From the NCBI GenBank assembly GCA_002421685.1, contig DISB01000009.1, forward strand, positions 62,001 through 126,000: 64,000 nt of DNA, in the 5' to 3' direction. A model generated the notes under the pieces. That model was not told the DNA's origin. It made no database searches and saw nothing but the letters and a program-made list of their open reading frames with translations. This DNA comes from Bacteroidetes bacterium UBA6221. GTDB lineage: Bacteria > Bacteroidota > Bacteroidia > Chitinophagales > Chitinophagaceae. The position numbers were made by a program, and so were the translations under genes. The stretch's first letter is position 1; every line of letters starts with the position of its first letter. Below are positions 1 through 9,129 of this stretch, one piece after another.

Positions 1-1
1 T

Positions 2-703
2 TTTCGGTTCAAACAATTTACTATCCACCAGGACAGGTGTGCGATGAAAGTATCAACCGATGCTTGTATTGCCGGCGCCTGGACAAAAGTGCCTGGCAAC
101 GCCAAACGGATTTTGGATATTGGTGCCGGAACAGGATTGCTGGCACTAATGCTGGCGCAAAAGAGTAATGAAGCAATAGTAGATGCAGTGGAAGAGGATG
201 AGCAGGCGGCAAAACAAGCCGAGGAGAACGTGCTATTATCGCCATGGAAAGAAAGAATAAATATCATCTGTGCTGATGCCACTGTTTACGGGTATAAGCA
301 TAAGTACAGCCTGATTATTGCCAATCCCCCCTTTTTCAACAATAGCCTGTTAGGCGGCAGCGATGAACGCAACCGTGCACGTCATACGCTAAACCTTAGT
401 TACGAAAGCCTGCTCGGGATAATCAGCTACAACCTGGCAGAAGAAGGCATAGCATCCGTTTTACTTCCCTTTTCGGAGTTTATGCGTTGGGAGAAATTGG
501 TACTGGAGAACAATTGGAAGATAACGCACAAACTATTAGTGCATCCTTCCGAAGATAAAGCCCCCAACCGGGTAGTGAGTATCATTGCCCGTACCATCGA
601 TACCCCGGTTGTTCAGGAGCATTTATTTATCCGGGATAAAAACGGGCGATATACAGCAGCTTATAACTCATTGATGTATCCTTACTACCTTGATCAGGGT
701 TAG
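2..703 (+). CDS. trmN6: tRNA1(Val) (adenine37-N6)-methyltransferase, 5' end cut
   Basis: Class I SAM-dependent methyltransferase that modifies A37 of tRNA1-Val. The reading frame is open from base 2, so the true start lies left of the window. The first residues read FRFKQFTIHQDRCAMKVSTD, the N-terminal signature of the YfiC/TrmN6 family, so the first internal Met (base 44) is not the start. SAM-binding motif I (DIGAGTGLLAL) and the catalytic NPPF tetrapeptide of N6-adenine methyltransferases (IIANPPFF) are both visible. The stop codon overlaps the stop of the convergent channel gene by a few bases. Family call is secure; only a few N-terminal residues should be missing. Confidence 0.9.
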   Translation, partial: FRFKQFTIHQDRCAMKVSTDACIAGAWTKVPGNAKRILDIGAGTGLLALMLAQKSNEAIVDAVEEDEQAAKQAEENVLLSPWKERINIICADATVYGYKHKYSLIIANPPFFNNSLLGGSDERNRARHTLNLSYESLLGIISYNLAEEGIASVLLPFSEFMRWEKLVLENNWKITHKLLVHPSEDKAPNRVVSIIARTIDTPVVQEHLFIRDKNGRYTAAYNSLMYPYYLDQG

Positions 704-2085
704 ATATGATCGTCGCCCTCTGTGGTTTGTTTAATGATCTTGTTTTCTACCAACGCCTTATGATATATGGAGTGCTTGAGATATTTCCTGGTGATAAAAT
801 ATGAAATTGCAGTTACTATCATCAACGGTACAAATAAGGTATAACCGCCTGTAACTTCGGCCAGCAGGAATATTGCTGTAAGTGGTGCGTGCATCACTCC
901 GGCTAATACTCCGGCCATACCAGCCACGATAAAGTTAGGAGATTTTACATTGAAGTAAGGAGTAAGGTTGATAAGATATGAAAACAAGAACCCGGCGACG
1001 CCACCTATAACAAGTGATGGCGCAAATACGCCCCCGTTTCCCCCTGCTGCCATGGTTAGGGCGGCGCTTACCGATTTGAAAAATATGATTAACAGGCACA
1101 TGCCGATAATAGCGATATGGACGTTCCCCAGGTTATTGAGGAAAGAATGGCTGGTCAAAGCATGGGTTTTACCGTTCAGCAGGACAGTAATAAGAGTATA
1201 TCCTTCGCCGTAAAGTGCTGGAATAATGAAAATTAACAAGCAAAGGGGTATGCCGCTTTTAAGCCATGTGTAAACATTCATTGGCATTTTAGCGAACTTA
1301 TTTTCAATATATTCAACCACATTAGTGGTATAAACTGATAAGAGCCCGGATATTGCACCGAGAAGAATATAGAACGGAATTGATGCCATATCCCATGGGA
1401 CAACATTGTAGACAAAAAACTTTTCAGCGTATAAGACTTGTGAGACAACGGTAGCAGTAGCAGTGGATATCAGCAACGGGATGAAAAATGGAATATTGAA
1501 GTCAAGCAGCAATACCTCTAATGCGAAGACTATCCCTGCAATTGGGCTGTTAAAAATAGCGGCAATACCACTCGCCGCACCACAGGCAAGGAGTAGGGTG
1601 GTGTCCCTATATGACAACCTGAGGTCACGCCCTGTATTAGACCCGATAGCGCTACCCGTAGCCACGATAGGTGCCTCGAGGCCCACGGAGCCACCCATAG
1701 CCACCGTTACTGCAGATGTAAGTATGTGCCCGAAAGTGTGTTGAATACCTAGCCGGCTCTTCTCAGTCATAATGGAATTCAGAATAAAACCGACCCCTCT
1801 GCTAAGGCGGCCTCTAAATACCCGTTGTAACAGGATGAGCGAGATGCCGACGCCAATAAGGGGAAATATAGCAGTCAGCCAGTTACTTCCAAGGAAATCA
1901 TTTAGTTTTTCGACCTGGTGCTCTACAAATCCCACAAGCAATTTTAAGAAGACAGCCGCCAAAGCAGACAGGATACCTATAGCGAAACTGATAAATATGA
2001 TGAAATTCCGATGCCTGACATGTTTAGTCCTTATTTGTTCTAATTTTATAAGGAGCCTCCCCCAATATTTCCGATAACCTATCAT
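700..2085 (-). CDS. CLC-family chloride channel/transporter
   Basis: Polytopic inner-membrane protein of 461 residues, the size of a CLC core without CBS domains. Family signatures are a G-rich helix-start motif with the gating glutamate (GSVGLEAPIV, the counterpart of GREGPxV) and GGNGGVFAPSLVIGG (the counterpart of GxFxP). The first selectivity motif is unusual: where most CLCs have GSGIP, this protein has SRGVGFIL. Whether it is a Cl-/H+ antiporter or a channel cannot be read from the sequence. It is convergent with and just overlaps trmN6. It starts at ATG with a long intergenic region upstream that it shares divergently with the polysaccharide operon. Confidence 0.88.
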   Translation of the reverse strand: MIGYRKYWGRLLIKLEQIRTKHVRHRNFIIFISFAIGILSALAAVFLKLLVGFVEHQVEKLNDFLGSNWLTAIFPLIGVGISLILLQRVFRGRLSRGVGFILNSIMTEKSRLGIQHTFGHILTSAVTVAMGGSVGLEAPIVATGSAIGSNTGRDLRLSYRDTTLLLACGAASGIAAIFNSPIAGIVFALEVLLLDFNIPFFIPLLISTATATVVSQVLYAEKFFVYNVVPWDMASIPFYILLGAISGLLSVYTTNVVEYIENKFAKMPMNVYTWLKSGIPLCLLIFIIPALYGEGYTLITVLLNGKTHALTSHSFLNNLGNVHIAIIGMCLLIIFFKSVSAALTMAAGGNGGVFAPSLVIGGVAGFLFSYLINLTPYFNVKSPNFIVAGMAGVLAGVMHAPLTAIFLLAEVTGGYTLFVPLMIVTAISYFITRKYLKHSIYHKALVENKIIKQTTEGDDHI

Positions 2086-2257
2086 TTATATCTGCTAGTT
2101 ATTTCTCAACAAAGATACCGCATCGCACATTCTTGAATTGTGATAGGTACATCGCTTAAAAAACAGTATTTTATGAATTAAAATAATAATAAATATTATT
2201 GTTGATAAAATTTCAAATTAGTTAATACAGTCAGTTTAATCTGTGGTTTTTTTAAAC

Positions 2258-2265
2258 TACTTTTG
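2258..2265 (+). promoter_or_regulatory. Candidate -7 box of the polysaccharide operon promoter
   Basis: TACTTTTG matches the Bacteroidota -7 consensus TAnnTTTG and is the best such match before the 35-gene run. No clear TTG -33 element is seen at the expected distance, so this is a half-site match only. Confidence 0.45.
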
Positions 2266-2309
2266 CACGCAATATTGTTTTAAGGTATAGTATCAATAAA
2301 GGATTTTCA

Positions 2310-2370
2310 AAGGGTTACGAAATTATTTTAACGGACTGTGTAGTTGGAACCAACTTCGTGCGTAACCTTT
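2310..2370 (+). promoter_or_regulatory. Structured 5' leader of the polysaccharide operon
   Basis: A 10-bp outer stem (2310-2319 with 2361-2370) and an inner perfect hairpin (2343-2354) lie between the candidate promoter and the wzc start. ACGAA at 2317-2321 can also pair with TTCGT at 2355-2359, so two overlapping folds are possible. There is no U-run after the outer stem, so it is not a simple terminator. Function is unknown; an RNA-level control element is inference. Confidence 0.35.
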
Positions 2371-2403
2371 CTTATATTGGTATGACATAATAATTACAGA
2401 TTA

Positions 2404-4872
2404 ATGGAAAATAACGTTGCTGTCAGCAATACGACTCCCAATACAGAAAATGCAAGTGAAACCGAAGGCAGCGTCTTAAACCTCAAGTGGATCTTTACCA
2501 CTCTCCTGGCGACCTGGCCATGGTTTGTTGCCAGCATGGGCATAGCATATATTATTGCGTTTTTGTATTTGCGGTATACTACACCGGTTTACCAGGTTGG
2601 CAACGAAATACTTGTGGAGGATGCCCGCAGCAGCATGACCGTTTCTGATGAGGCTCAGATATTGTCAGAATTGGGGTATGGCAAAAGCAGCGCTGATAAT
2701 ATTAATAATGTTATGCGCAGCTTTAAGAGAGCTGAATTGATGAAGGATGTTGTGACTAAGTTGAGGCTTAACGTACGGTATTATGAATATGGCAGGTTTA
2801 AGACGACTGAATTTTATGATAATAACCCTTTTCTGTTGCAGGCCTCTGATTCCGTTTTAGCTGCTGTAGCCGGTAATTATTCATATATACTTGTGTTTAA
2901 CGAGGATGGCAGCTTCAGGTTCAAAGAAAAGGGTACCGATAATTATACGAATGGTAAACTGGGTAAAGAAATCAAGTTGCCATTTGGCCATGTGACAATA
3001 GCGAAAACCGGCTATCCATTGCACTACGGGGCTGAATACGAACTAAGTATTACCAGCCAACTTGCTGCTGCAAGAGGTTTTTTGGGTGGAATATCGCTCG
3101 ATAGGCCGGATAAGACAGATAATGTTGTATACATATATTCGACGGATGTTTTGCCTCTACGGGGAGTTGATATTGTCAATACACTTGTTAAGGTATACAT
3201 GATAGCTAACGTTGAAGAGAAGAACAGGAATGCCGATAATGTTATCAACTTCATCAACGATCGTATAAAAAGCGTGGAAAGCGAACTGGGCGAGGTAGAA
3301 GTGGGTATAGAAACATTTAAGAAAGACTACAACTTTACAGCGCCCGAAAGCCAATCTGAGTTACTCTACGCCAAGACAAGCGAATATGTCAGGGAACTTT
3401 CCGATATGGAGGTGAGATTTGAGTTGGTAAAGGCTCTCGAGGACAATGTGAGAGAAGCATCCCGCAATCACCAGTTGGTACCAACCACCTTGTTTATTGA
3501 TAATGAATCTCTGAATAAGGCGCTGTCAGAATATAATAGTTTGCTTACGGAACGCGAGGAGAAGGCCCAAAGCTTGCAGGAGGAATCTCCATTATTAAAA
3601 ACCATTGATAAAAGAATCGCCGGAGCCAAGACCCTGGTAGAGAATAACCTGGCTTCAATTAAGGAGGGGCTTAATGTGAGGATAAAGGAATTAAGAGAGA
3701 AAGCCGGGCTGGTAAATATGCAAATAAGCCAGGTGCCGAAGAAGGAGCGCCTGTTAATCGAAAAAACCAGGCAACAGACTATTAAGCAGGAATTGTATCT
3801 CATGCTGCTTAAAAAGAGGGAAGAAACAGCCGTGACCAAAGCAGCTACTACAGCAAATGTGACCGTAATAAATGAGGCAAGGAATATGGGGGCTATATCG
3901 CCCAATACCAAAAAAATCAAAAACCGGGCTCTGCTTATAGGTTTTCTTATTCCTATGATATTCTTCTCTGTTAGAAGATTGTTGAATAACAAGATCATCG
4001 CTAAGAGTGATATTGAAGCGAATTCTGACATACCGATTCTTGGGGAGATTGGCCATTATAAAGAAGATGAGAGCCAGGTGGCAGTGCGCAGAAATAGCAA
4101 CACTGCTTTGTCAGAACAGTTCAGGGCACTTAGAACCAATATCCAGTTTTTGCTGCCGAACCCCGGTGACAAAACCATATTGCTTACATCAAGCATGAGT
4201 GGTGAGGGTAAATCTTTTGCCGCTATCAACCTCGCAATCACATTTGCCATTTCCGGCAATAAAGTGGTCTTAATTGAATTTGACCTTCGTAAGCCTAAAA
4301 TATCAAAGCACCTTGGCATAGATAAATCGATGGGTATTTCCGGTTATGCCATTGGCCAGTACGACCTGGATAAAATTATTATACCGTCCGGAATAGACGA
4401 TAATTTGTTTGTGATACCTTCCGGGCATATACCGCCTAACCCCGCTGAAATGATGATGATGCCTAAGGTAGATGAGATGTTTGCCAGGTTGCAGGAAAAA
4501 TTTGATTACATCATTGTAGATACAGCTCCTGCCGGACTCGTTACAGACGCAGTGTTGCTGAACCGTTTTGCCAGCACCTGCCTGTATATAGTAAGGCAAG
4601 GATATACATTCAAGCAGCAAATCCAGTTGGCTAACGATTTGAAACGAACAGGCCGAATACCCAAAATTAACTTTGTGATCAACGATGTAGTGTATACACG
4701 AGGTTATTCTTACGGATATGGCTACGGGTATGGCTACGGATATGGTTATGGGTACGGATATGGCTATGGGTACGGAGAGCATGGCTCGGGGTATTATCAG
4801 GCAGAAAAGACTTTTATGGATAAAGTAAGGGGGAAAATTAAAGGCCTGGCAAAATCGAAGAGATTCAAGTAG
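2404..4872 (+). CDS. wzc: Wzc-type polysaccharide copolymerase / tyrosine autokinase (BY-kinase)
   Basis: Inner-membrane chain-length regulator fused to a cytoplasmic BY-kinase, 822 residues. An N-terminal Wzz domain has a membrane segment near residues 35-58, followed by a long coiled-coil periplasmic part and a second membrane segment near 505-522. The kinase has Walker A SGEGKS (about 598-603), Walker A' VVLIEFDLRKPK (about 620) and Walker B YIIVDTAP (about 701). The C-terminal tyrosine cluster is extreme: eleven consecutive Tyr-Gly pairs (residues 770-791) and further Tyr after them. Cycling of autophosphorylation on such tails controls polymer assembly in the family. It is the first gene of the cluster; no Wza-type outer-membrane partner is adjacent. 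Confidence 0.93.
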   Translation: MENNVAVSNTTPNTENASETEGSVLNLKWIFTTLLATWPWFVASMGIAYIIAFLYLRYTTPVYQVGNEILVEDARSSMTVSDEAQILSELGYGKSSADNINNVMRSFKRAELMKDVVTKLRLNVRYYEYGRFKTTEFYDNNPFLLQASDSVLAAVAGNYSYILVFNEDGSFRFKEKGTDNYTNGKLGKEIKLPFGHVTIAKTGYPLHYGAEYELSITSQLAAARGFLGGISLDRPDKTDNVVYIYSTDVLPLRGVDIVNTLVKVYMIANVEEKNRNADNVINFINDRIKSVESELGEVEVGIETFKKDYNFTAPESQSELLYAKTSEYVRELSDMEVRFELVKALEDNVREASRNHQLVPTTLFIDNESLNKALSEYNSLLTEREEKAQSLQEESPLLKTIDKRIAGAKTLVENNLASIKEGLNVRIKELREKAGLVNMQISQVPKKERLLIEKTRQQTIKQELYLMLLKKREETAVTKAATTANVTVINEARNMGAISPNTKKIKNRALLIGFLIPMIFFSVRRLLNNKIIAKSDIEANSDIPILGEIGHYKEDESQVAVRRNSNTALSEQFRALRTNIQFLLPNPGDKTILLTSSMSGEGKSFAAINLAITFAISGNKVVLIEFDLRKPKISKHLGIDKSMGISGYAIGQYDLDKIIIPSGIDDNLFVIPSGHIPPNPAEMMMMPKVDEMFARLQEKFDYIIVDTAPAGLVTDAVLLNRFASTCLYIVRQGYTFKQQIQLANDLKRTGRIPKINFVINDVVYTRGYSYGYGYGYGYGYGYGYGYGYGYGEHGSGYYQAEKTFMDKVRGKIKGLAKSKRFK
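4711..4776 (+). repeat. Tandem (TAY-GGN)11 repeat encoding the Wzc tyrosine tail
   Basis: Sixty-six bases made of eleven alternating Tyr and Gly codons. At DNA level it is an imperfect 6- and 12-base tandem repeat with mixed TAC/TAT and GGA/GGC/GGG/GGT codons, so it is degenerate rather than a pure microsatellite. Slippage would change tail length in steps of one Tyr-Gly pair without a frameshift. Confidence 0.9.
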
Positions 4873-5051
4873 TCGAAACAATAGCCCTGTCGGTTTTCCC
4901 GGTAAACTTTACTGCCCGGTTACTGATAATTCTTACAAAGAGCATCCATTTTCAGTCCCTGATTACCAGGTCGTCATGCATTTCGATGTGACTGACCGAG
5001 GCGAAGCCGTCTTTGAAATCAGGCAAAAATTGTTCCTGACTAAATAAATTG

Positions 5052-6170
5052 ATGAAGCGCATACTTTTTTTAAATCTGACGACATTTTCCAAAACCGGCG
5101 GTATCGAAAGATTTAATAGATGTTTCCTCAAGGCGTTGTCAGACCTGGATAGCAAGAAAATCACAGACAGTCATGCCTATTCGGCTTATGACAGCAATGT
5201 GCTTGAACAATACTATCCAAAAGAAAAATACAGAACGTTTGCCGGCAAAAAAACATTTTTCGTATTGGCCAGCATAGCTGCAGCCGCCAGATATGACGTC
5301 ATTTTCCTGGGGCACATAAATATGGCCATAATAGGCGTGGCCATCAAGCGTTTGTATCCTGCAAAAAAAATAATACTTATTACGCACGGTATAGACGTGT
5401 GGAGAGAGCTGACCGGCTTCAGACACCAGGTACTGAAATCGGCTGATAGAATATTATCCGTGAGTAATTTTACAAAAACTAAGCTTATAGACCTGCACGG
5501 GGTTAGCAGCGATAAGGTGACGGTATTTCACAATACTATAGACCCTTTTTTCCCGAAACCGGAATCGTTGGCAAAGAGTGGGACGCACAATACGCGTTAT
5601 GATATTGGCAAAGATGATTTTGTCATATTTACTTTAACAAGATTGTCAGCTACCGAATTGTATAAAGGTTATGATAAAGTAATCGAAGCCCTTGGACAAA
5701 TTATAAAGACGCACAGACAACTTAAATATGTAATTGCCGGCAAATACGATGATGCTGAAAAACAGCGCATAGATAGTTTGGTTATTGAATATGGACTACA
5801 GGGCCATGTCATACTTACAGGCTTTGTGAAAGAGGAGGAACTGGTGGAACACTACCAAATGGCAGATATGTATATCATGCCCAGCAAAAAAGAAGGTTTT
5901 GGCATTGTTTTTATCGAGGCACTGGTTTGCGGATTGCCTGTTGTGGCAGGAAATGCTGATGGAAGTGCTGACGCATTACTCAATGGTGAATTAGGCACTT
6001 TGGTAAATCCGGACAGTGTAGAAGAAATACAAGGGGCAATTGTAAAACACATTGAGAACAATTACAGGCAAAACGAAAAGCAAAGGCTGGAAATCAGGCA
6101 AAAAACACTTGACAACTTTGCGTTTGACAAGTACCGTCAAAGGCTTGAACATATTATAGCCGCTTGTTAG
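5052..6170 (+). CDS. Glycosyltransferase family 4
   Basis: GT-B fold retaining glycosyltransferase of about 372 residues. The N-terminal part begins with KRILFLNLTTF. The C-terminal donor domain carries the E-x7-E type motif in KKEGFGIVFIEALVCGLPVV near residues 280-300. ATG at 5052 is preferred over the TTG three bases earlier. A 179-base gap separates it from wzc; the rest of the cluster follows closely. Substrate unknown. Confidence 0.85.
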   Translation: MKRILFLNLTTFSKTGGIERFNRCFLKALSDLDSKKITDSHAYSAYDSNVLEQYYPKEKYRTFAGKKTFFVLASIAAAARYDVIFLGHINMAIIGVAIKRLYPAKKIILITHGIDVWRELTGFRHQVLKSADRILSVSNFTKTKLIDLHGVSSDKVTVFHNTIDPFFPKPESLAKSGTHNTRYDIGKDDFVIFTLTRLSATELYKGYDKVIEALGQIIKTHRQLKYVIAGKYDDAEKQRIDSLVIEYGLQGHVILTGFVKEEELVEHYQMADMYIMPSKKEGFGIVFIEALVCGLPVVAGNADGSADALLNGELGTLVNPDSVEEIQGAIVKHIENNYRQNEKQRLEIRQKTLDNFAFDKYRQRLEHIIAAC

Positions 6171-6200
6171 CGTCGGTAACCTAAAAGACAAAAATTAAAC

Positions 6201-7313
6201 ATGGGAAAAACAGCGCTTATCACAGGTATAACAGGGCAGGATGGCGCCTATCTTGCGGAGTTCCTGCTGAAAAAAGGATATGTGGTACATGGCATTAAAA
6301 GGAGGAGTTCTTTATTTAATACTGACAGGATAGACCATTTGTACCAGGACCCGCATGTGCGGAACAGGCATTTTATCCTGCACTATGGCGATTTAACAGA
6401 CAGCACCAATATTATCAGGATCATACAGGAGGCACAACCTGATGAGATATACAACCTGGGCGCCATGAGCCATGTCAAAGTGAGTTTTGAAACGCCCGAA
6501 TATACAGCTAACACTGACGCTATAGGTACGCTGAGAATACTGGAAGCAGTAAGATTGTTGAATATGACAGACAGGGTAAGGATCTATCATGCCTCTACCT
6601 CGGAGTTATATGGAAAGGTGCAGGAAATTCCCCAAACTGAAAAGACCCCGTTTTATCCGCGCTCACCATACGGTGTAGCCAAGTTGTACGGCTACTGGAT
6701 AACTGTGAACTACCGCGAGGCCTATAATATGTATGCCTGCAACGGTATATTGTTCAATCACGAGAGCCCTTTGCGGGGCGAAACCTTTGTAACAAGGAAG
6801 ATAACAAGAGCTGTTGCACAGATATCTTTGGGGTTGCAGGAGAAGTTCTATATAGGTAACCTGGATGCAAAACGCGACTGGGGTCATGCCAGGGACTATG
6901 TTGAGGCGATGTGGCTGATGTTGCAGCAGGAACAACCAGAAGATTTTGTGATAGCCACTGGGGTAACTACATCTGTTCGCGATTTTATCAGGATGGCGTT
7001 TGCTGAAGTGGGTGCTGAAATAACATTTAGTGGTGAGGGTATTGGCGAGAAGGGCGTAATTACCTCCTGCACAGAGGGGAGCAATATGACAGTAGGCCAG
7101 GAAGTAGTTTGCGTGGACCCGAAATATTTCAGGCCTACAGAAGTAGACTTGCTGATAGGAGATGCGACAAAGGCCAAAGAAAAATTGGGATGGATACCGA
7201 AGTGCACATTGCCTGAATTGGTAAAAGAAATGGTGACTGCAGATGTTGAGACTTTTACAAAGGAAAAACTCTTAAAAGACGCCGGATATGTATTTATCCA
7301 GCAGCACGATTAA
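6201..7313 (+). CDS. gmd: GDP-mannose 4,6-dehydratase
   Basis: Converts GDP-D-mannose to GDP-4-keto-6-deoxy-D-mannose, the first step of GDP-L-fucose synthesis. It is a 370-residue extended SDR with the NAD(P)-binding motif GITGQDGAYLA (about 8-18), the gmd-typical HGIKRRSSLFNTDRIDHLY stretch and an SPYGVAK active-site Tyr-Lys pair. Length and motifs are standard for Gmd. It is followed after 6 bases by fcl, the next enzyme of the pathway. Mannose-activating genes (manB/manC) are not in the window. Confidence 0.97.
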   Translation: MGKTALITGITGQDGAYLAEFLLKKGYVVHGIKRRSSLFNTDRIDHLYQDPHVRNRHFILHYGDLTDSTNIIRIIQEAQPDEIYNLGAMSHVKVSFETPEYTANTDAIGTLRILEAVRLLNMTDRVRIYHASTSELYGKVQEIPQTEKTPFYPRSPYGVAKLYGYWITVNYREAYNMYACNGILFNHESPLRGETFVTRKITRAVAQISLGLQEKFYIGNLDAKRDWGHARDYVEAMWLMLQQEQPEDFVIATGVTTSVRDFIRMAFAEVGAEITFSGEGIGEKGVITSCTEGSNMTVGQEVVCVDPKYFRPTEVDLLIGDATKAKEKLGWIPKCTLPELVKEMVTADVETFTKEKLLKDAGYVFIQQHD

Positions 7314-7319
7314 TATCCA

Positions 7320-8249
7320 ATGAAACGAGAGGACAAAATATATATAGCAGGCCATAGAGGCATGGTAGGCAGTGCTATAAAGAGGCAATTGGAGGAATCC
7401 GGTTATTCTAATCTCATATATAAAACTTCTGCGGAATTAGACCTGCGGAACCAGGGCGCGGTGGCAGATTTTTTTGAGAAGGAAAAGCCGGATTATGTTT
7501 TTCTCGCTGCTGCCAAAGTAGGTGGAATTTTAGCAAACAATACCTATAAGGCTGAATTTCTCTATGATAACCTGATGATACAGAACAATGTGATTCATCA
7601 GGCCTATCGCCAAAACGTGAAAAAGTTGTTGTTCCTGGGGTCTTCTTGTATTTATCCGAAGTTGGCTCCACAACCCATGCGGGAAGATGCATTATTGACC
7701 GGTTTGCTGGAACCTACCAATGAGCCATACGCCATAGCCAAAATAGCAGGCATTAAGATGTGCGACGCCTATCGCGCTCAGTATGGTTGCAATTTTATTT
7801 CTGCCATGCCGACTAACCTGTATGGCCCTAACGATAATTATGACCTGTACAATTCGCATGTGCTTCCGGCGATGTTGAGGAAATTTCATGAAGCGAAGGA
7901 AAATAACGCACCTGTTGTAGAAGTGTGGGGGACAGGTGCTCCTCTACGTGAGTTCCTGCATGTGGACGACCTGGCTGAGGCCTGTATGTTTTTAATGGAA
8001 AGCTACAATGACCCAGGTCACATAAACGTAGGTTCAGGTTCCGAGATCAGTATAAAAGAACTTGCGATATTAATCAAGGAAATAACTGGTTACGATGGTG
8101 AAATAAAATGGGACACTACTAAACCCGACGGAACACCCCGGAAGTTGATGGACAATACTAAAATCAATAATCTGGGCTGGCAACCCAAAATCAGCCTACG
8201 TGACGGCGTGCAAAAAGTGTACACCGAAAAATTTGCAGCAGTAATATAA
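7320..8249 (+). CDS. fcl: GDP-L-fucose synthase
   Basis: Bifunctional 3,5-epimerase/4-reductase converting the Gmd product to GDP-L-fucose; 309 residues. Visible signatures are the Rossmann motif AGHRGMVGSAI, the conserved SSCIYPKLAPQPM stretch and the NEPYAIAK active site (Tyr-x3-Lys). It directly follows gmd. The pair implies L-fucose, or a derivative of the shared intermediate, in the polymer. Also called wcaG in other species. Confidence 0.96.
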   Translation: MKREDKIYIAGHRGMVGSAIKRQLEESGYSNLIYKTSAELDLRNQGAVADFFEKEKPDYVFLAAAKVGGILANNTYKAEFLYDNLMIQNNVIHQAYRQNVKKLLFLGSSCIYPKLAPQPMREDALLTGLLEPTNEPYAIAKIAGIKMCDAYRAQYGCNFISAMPTNLYGPNDNYDLYNSHVLPAMLRKFHEAKENNAPVVEVWGTGAPLREFLHVDDLAEACMFLMESYNDPGHINVGSGSEISIKELAILIKEITGYDGEIKWDTTKPDGTPRKLMDNTKINNLGWQPKISLRDGVQKVYTEKFAAVI

Positions 8250-8266
8250 GCCAGCATTAAAATTTC

Positions 8267-9121
8267 ATGAGCAAACAAAGTAACGACTGGAGTCTTGTCA
8301 TTGAGCCGAAGCAAAGCCTGCTCGATATCAACCTGAAAGAAATATGGCGATATCGCGACCTGGTGATGCTGTTGGTGAAGAGGGATTTTGTTGCATTCTA
8401 TAAGCAAACTGTACTGGGGCCATTATGGTTTGCCATTCAACCCATATTGACGACAGCAGTGTACGTCCTGTTGTTCAATCGTGTAGCCAATATTTCTACA
8501 GAGGGCGCCCCGCCAATATTATTCCAGATGGCAGGTATTACCTGTTGGATGTATTTTTCCGAGGTATTACTGAAGACATCGGATACATTTATTACCAATG
8601 CGAGTATTTTTGGTAAGGTGTACTTTCCACGAATCGTCATACCTGTTTCAATTGTGCTTTCGAGCATGATAAGACTGGGCATTCAACTGGCCTTATTTTT
8701 TTGTGTATGGGCATACTATTATTTTTTTACCGACAGTAATGTGCAGGTAACATGGGCTGCATTGCTGTTTCCTGTGTTGATTGTATTAATGGGGCTGCAG
8801 GGATTGGGACTTGGGATACTTATATCTTCTTTGACGTCGAAGTACCGCGACCTGAAATATCTTCTAACATTTGGTATACAGCTATTACAGTTTACAACTA
8901 CCGTGGCATACCCTTTGTCGGCTGCTACAGGTAATGCTCGCGACCTTATTGGCTACCATCCGTTTACCGCAATACTTGAGACTTTCCGGTTCGGGTTTTT
9001 AGGTAGTGGCCAGTTTTATAGTGGGTTTTTTATTTATAGCGTTATTATGACATTCGTGTTTTTGATTGCCGGTATACTGGTATTCAATAGGGTCGAAAAA
9101 ACATTCATGGATACCGTATAA
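8267..9121 (+). CDS. wzm: ABC-2 type polysaccharide exporter, permease subunit (Wzm-like)
   Basis: Integral membrane protein of 284 residues with about six predicted hydrophobic segments. Its N-terminal cytoplasmic part has the family-typical LLVKRDFVAFYKQTVLGPLW stretch seen in O-antigen and capsule export permeases (ABC2_membrane). The ATPase partner begins 8 bases downstream. It would move lipid-linked polysaccharide across the inner membrane. Its presence together with Wzc and a Wzy-like protein in one cluster is unusual. Confidence 0.92.
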   Translation: MSKQSNDWSLVIEPKQSLLDINLKEIWRYRDLVMLLVKRDFVAFYKQTVLGPLWFAIQPILTTAVYVLLFNRVANISTEGAPPILFQMAGITCWMYFSEVLLKTSDTFITNASIFGKVYFPRIVIPVSIVLSSMIRLGIQLALFFCVWAYYYFFTDSNVQVTWAALLFPVLIVLMGLQGLGLGILISSLTSKYRDLKYLLTFGIQLLQFTTTVAYPLSAATGNARDLIGYHPFTAILETFRFGFLGSGQFYSGFFIYSVIMTFVFLIAGILVFNRVEKTFMDTV

Positions 9122-9129
9122 ACAGGGAA

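Larger units (their letters stand above)
2086..2403. other. 318-base divergent intergenic region and polysaccharide operon leader
   Basis: AT-rich non-coding stretch between the leftward CLC gene and the rightward polysaccharide operon. It contains a TAnnTTTG box at 2258-2265. Downstream is a nested inverted repeat: AAGGGTTACG at 2310-2319 can pair with CGTAACCTTT at 2361-2370 (one G-T wobble), enclosing a short hairpin GTTGG-AA-CCAAC at 2343-2354. No ORF is convincing here. A transcript starting near 2272 would carry a leader of about 130 nt. Confidence 0.55.

Noticed and set aside
4711..4776. CRISPR or non-coding tandem repeat
   Set aside because: The unit is 6 bases, has no spacers and is in frame inside wzc.
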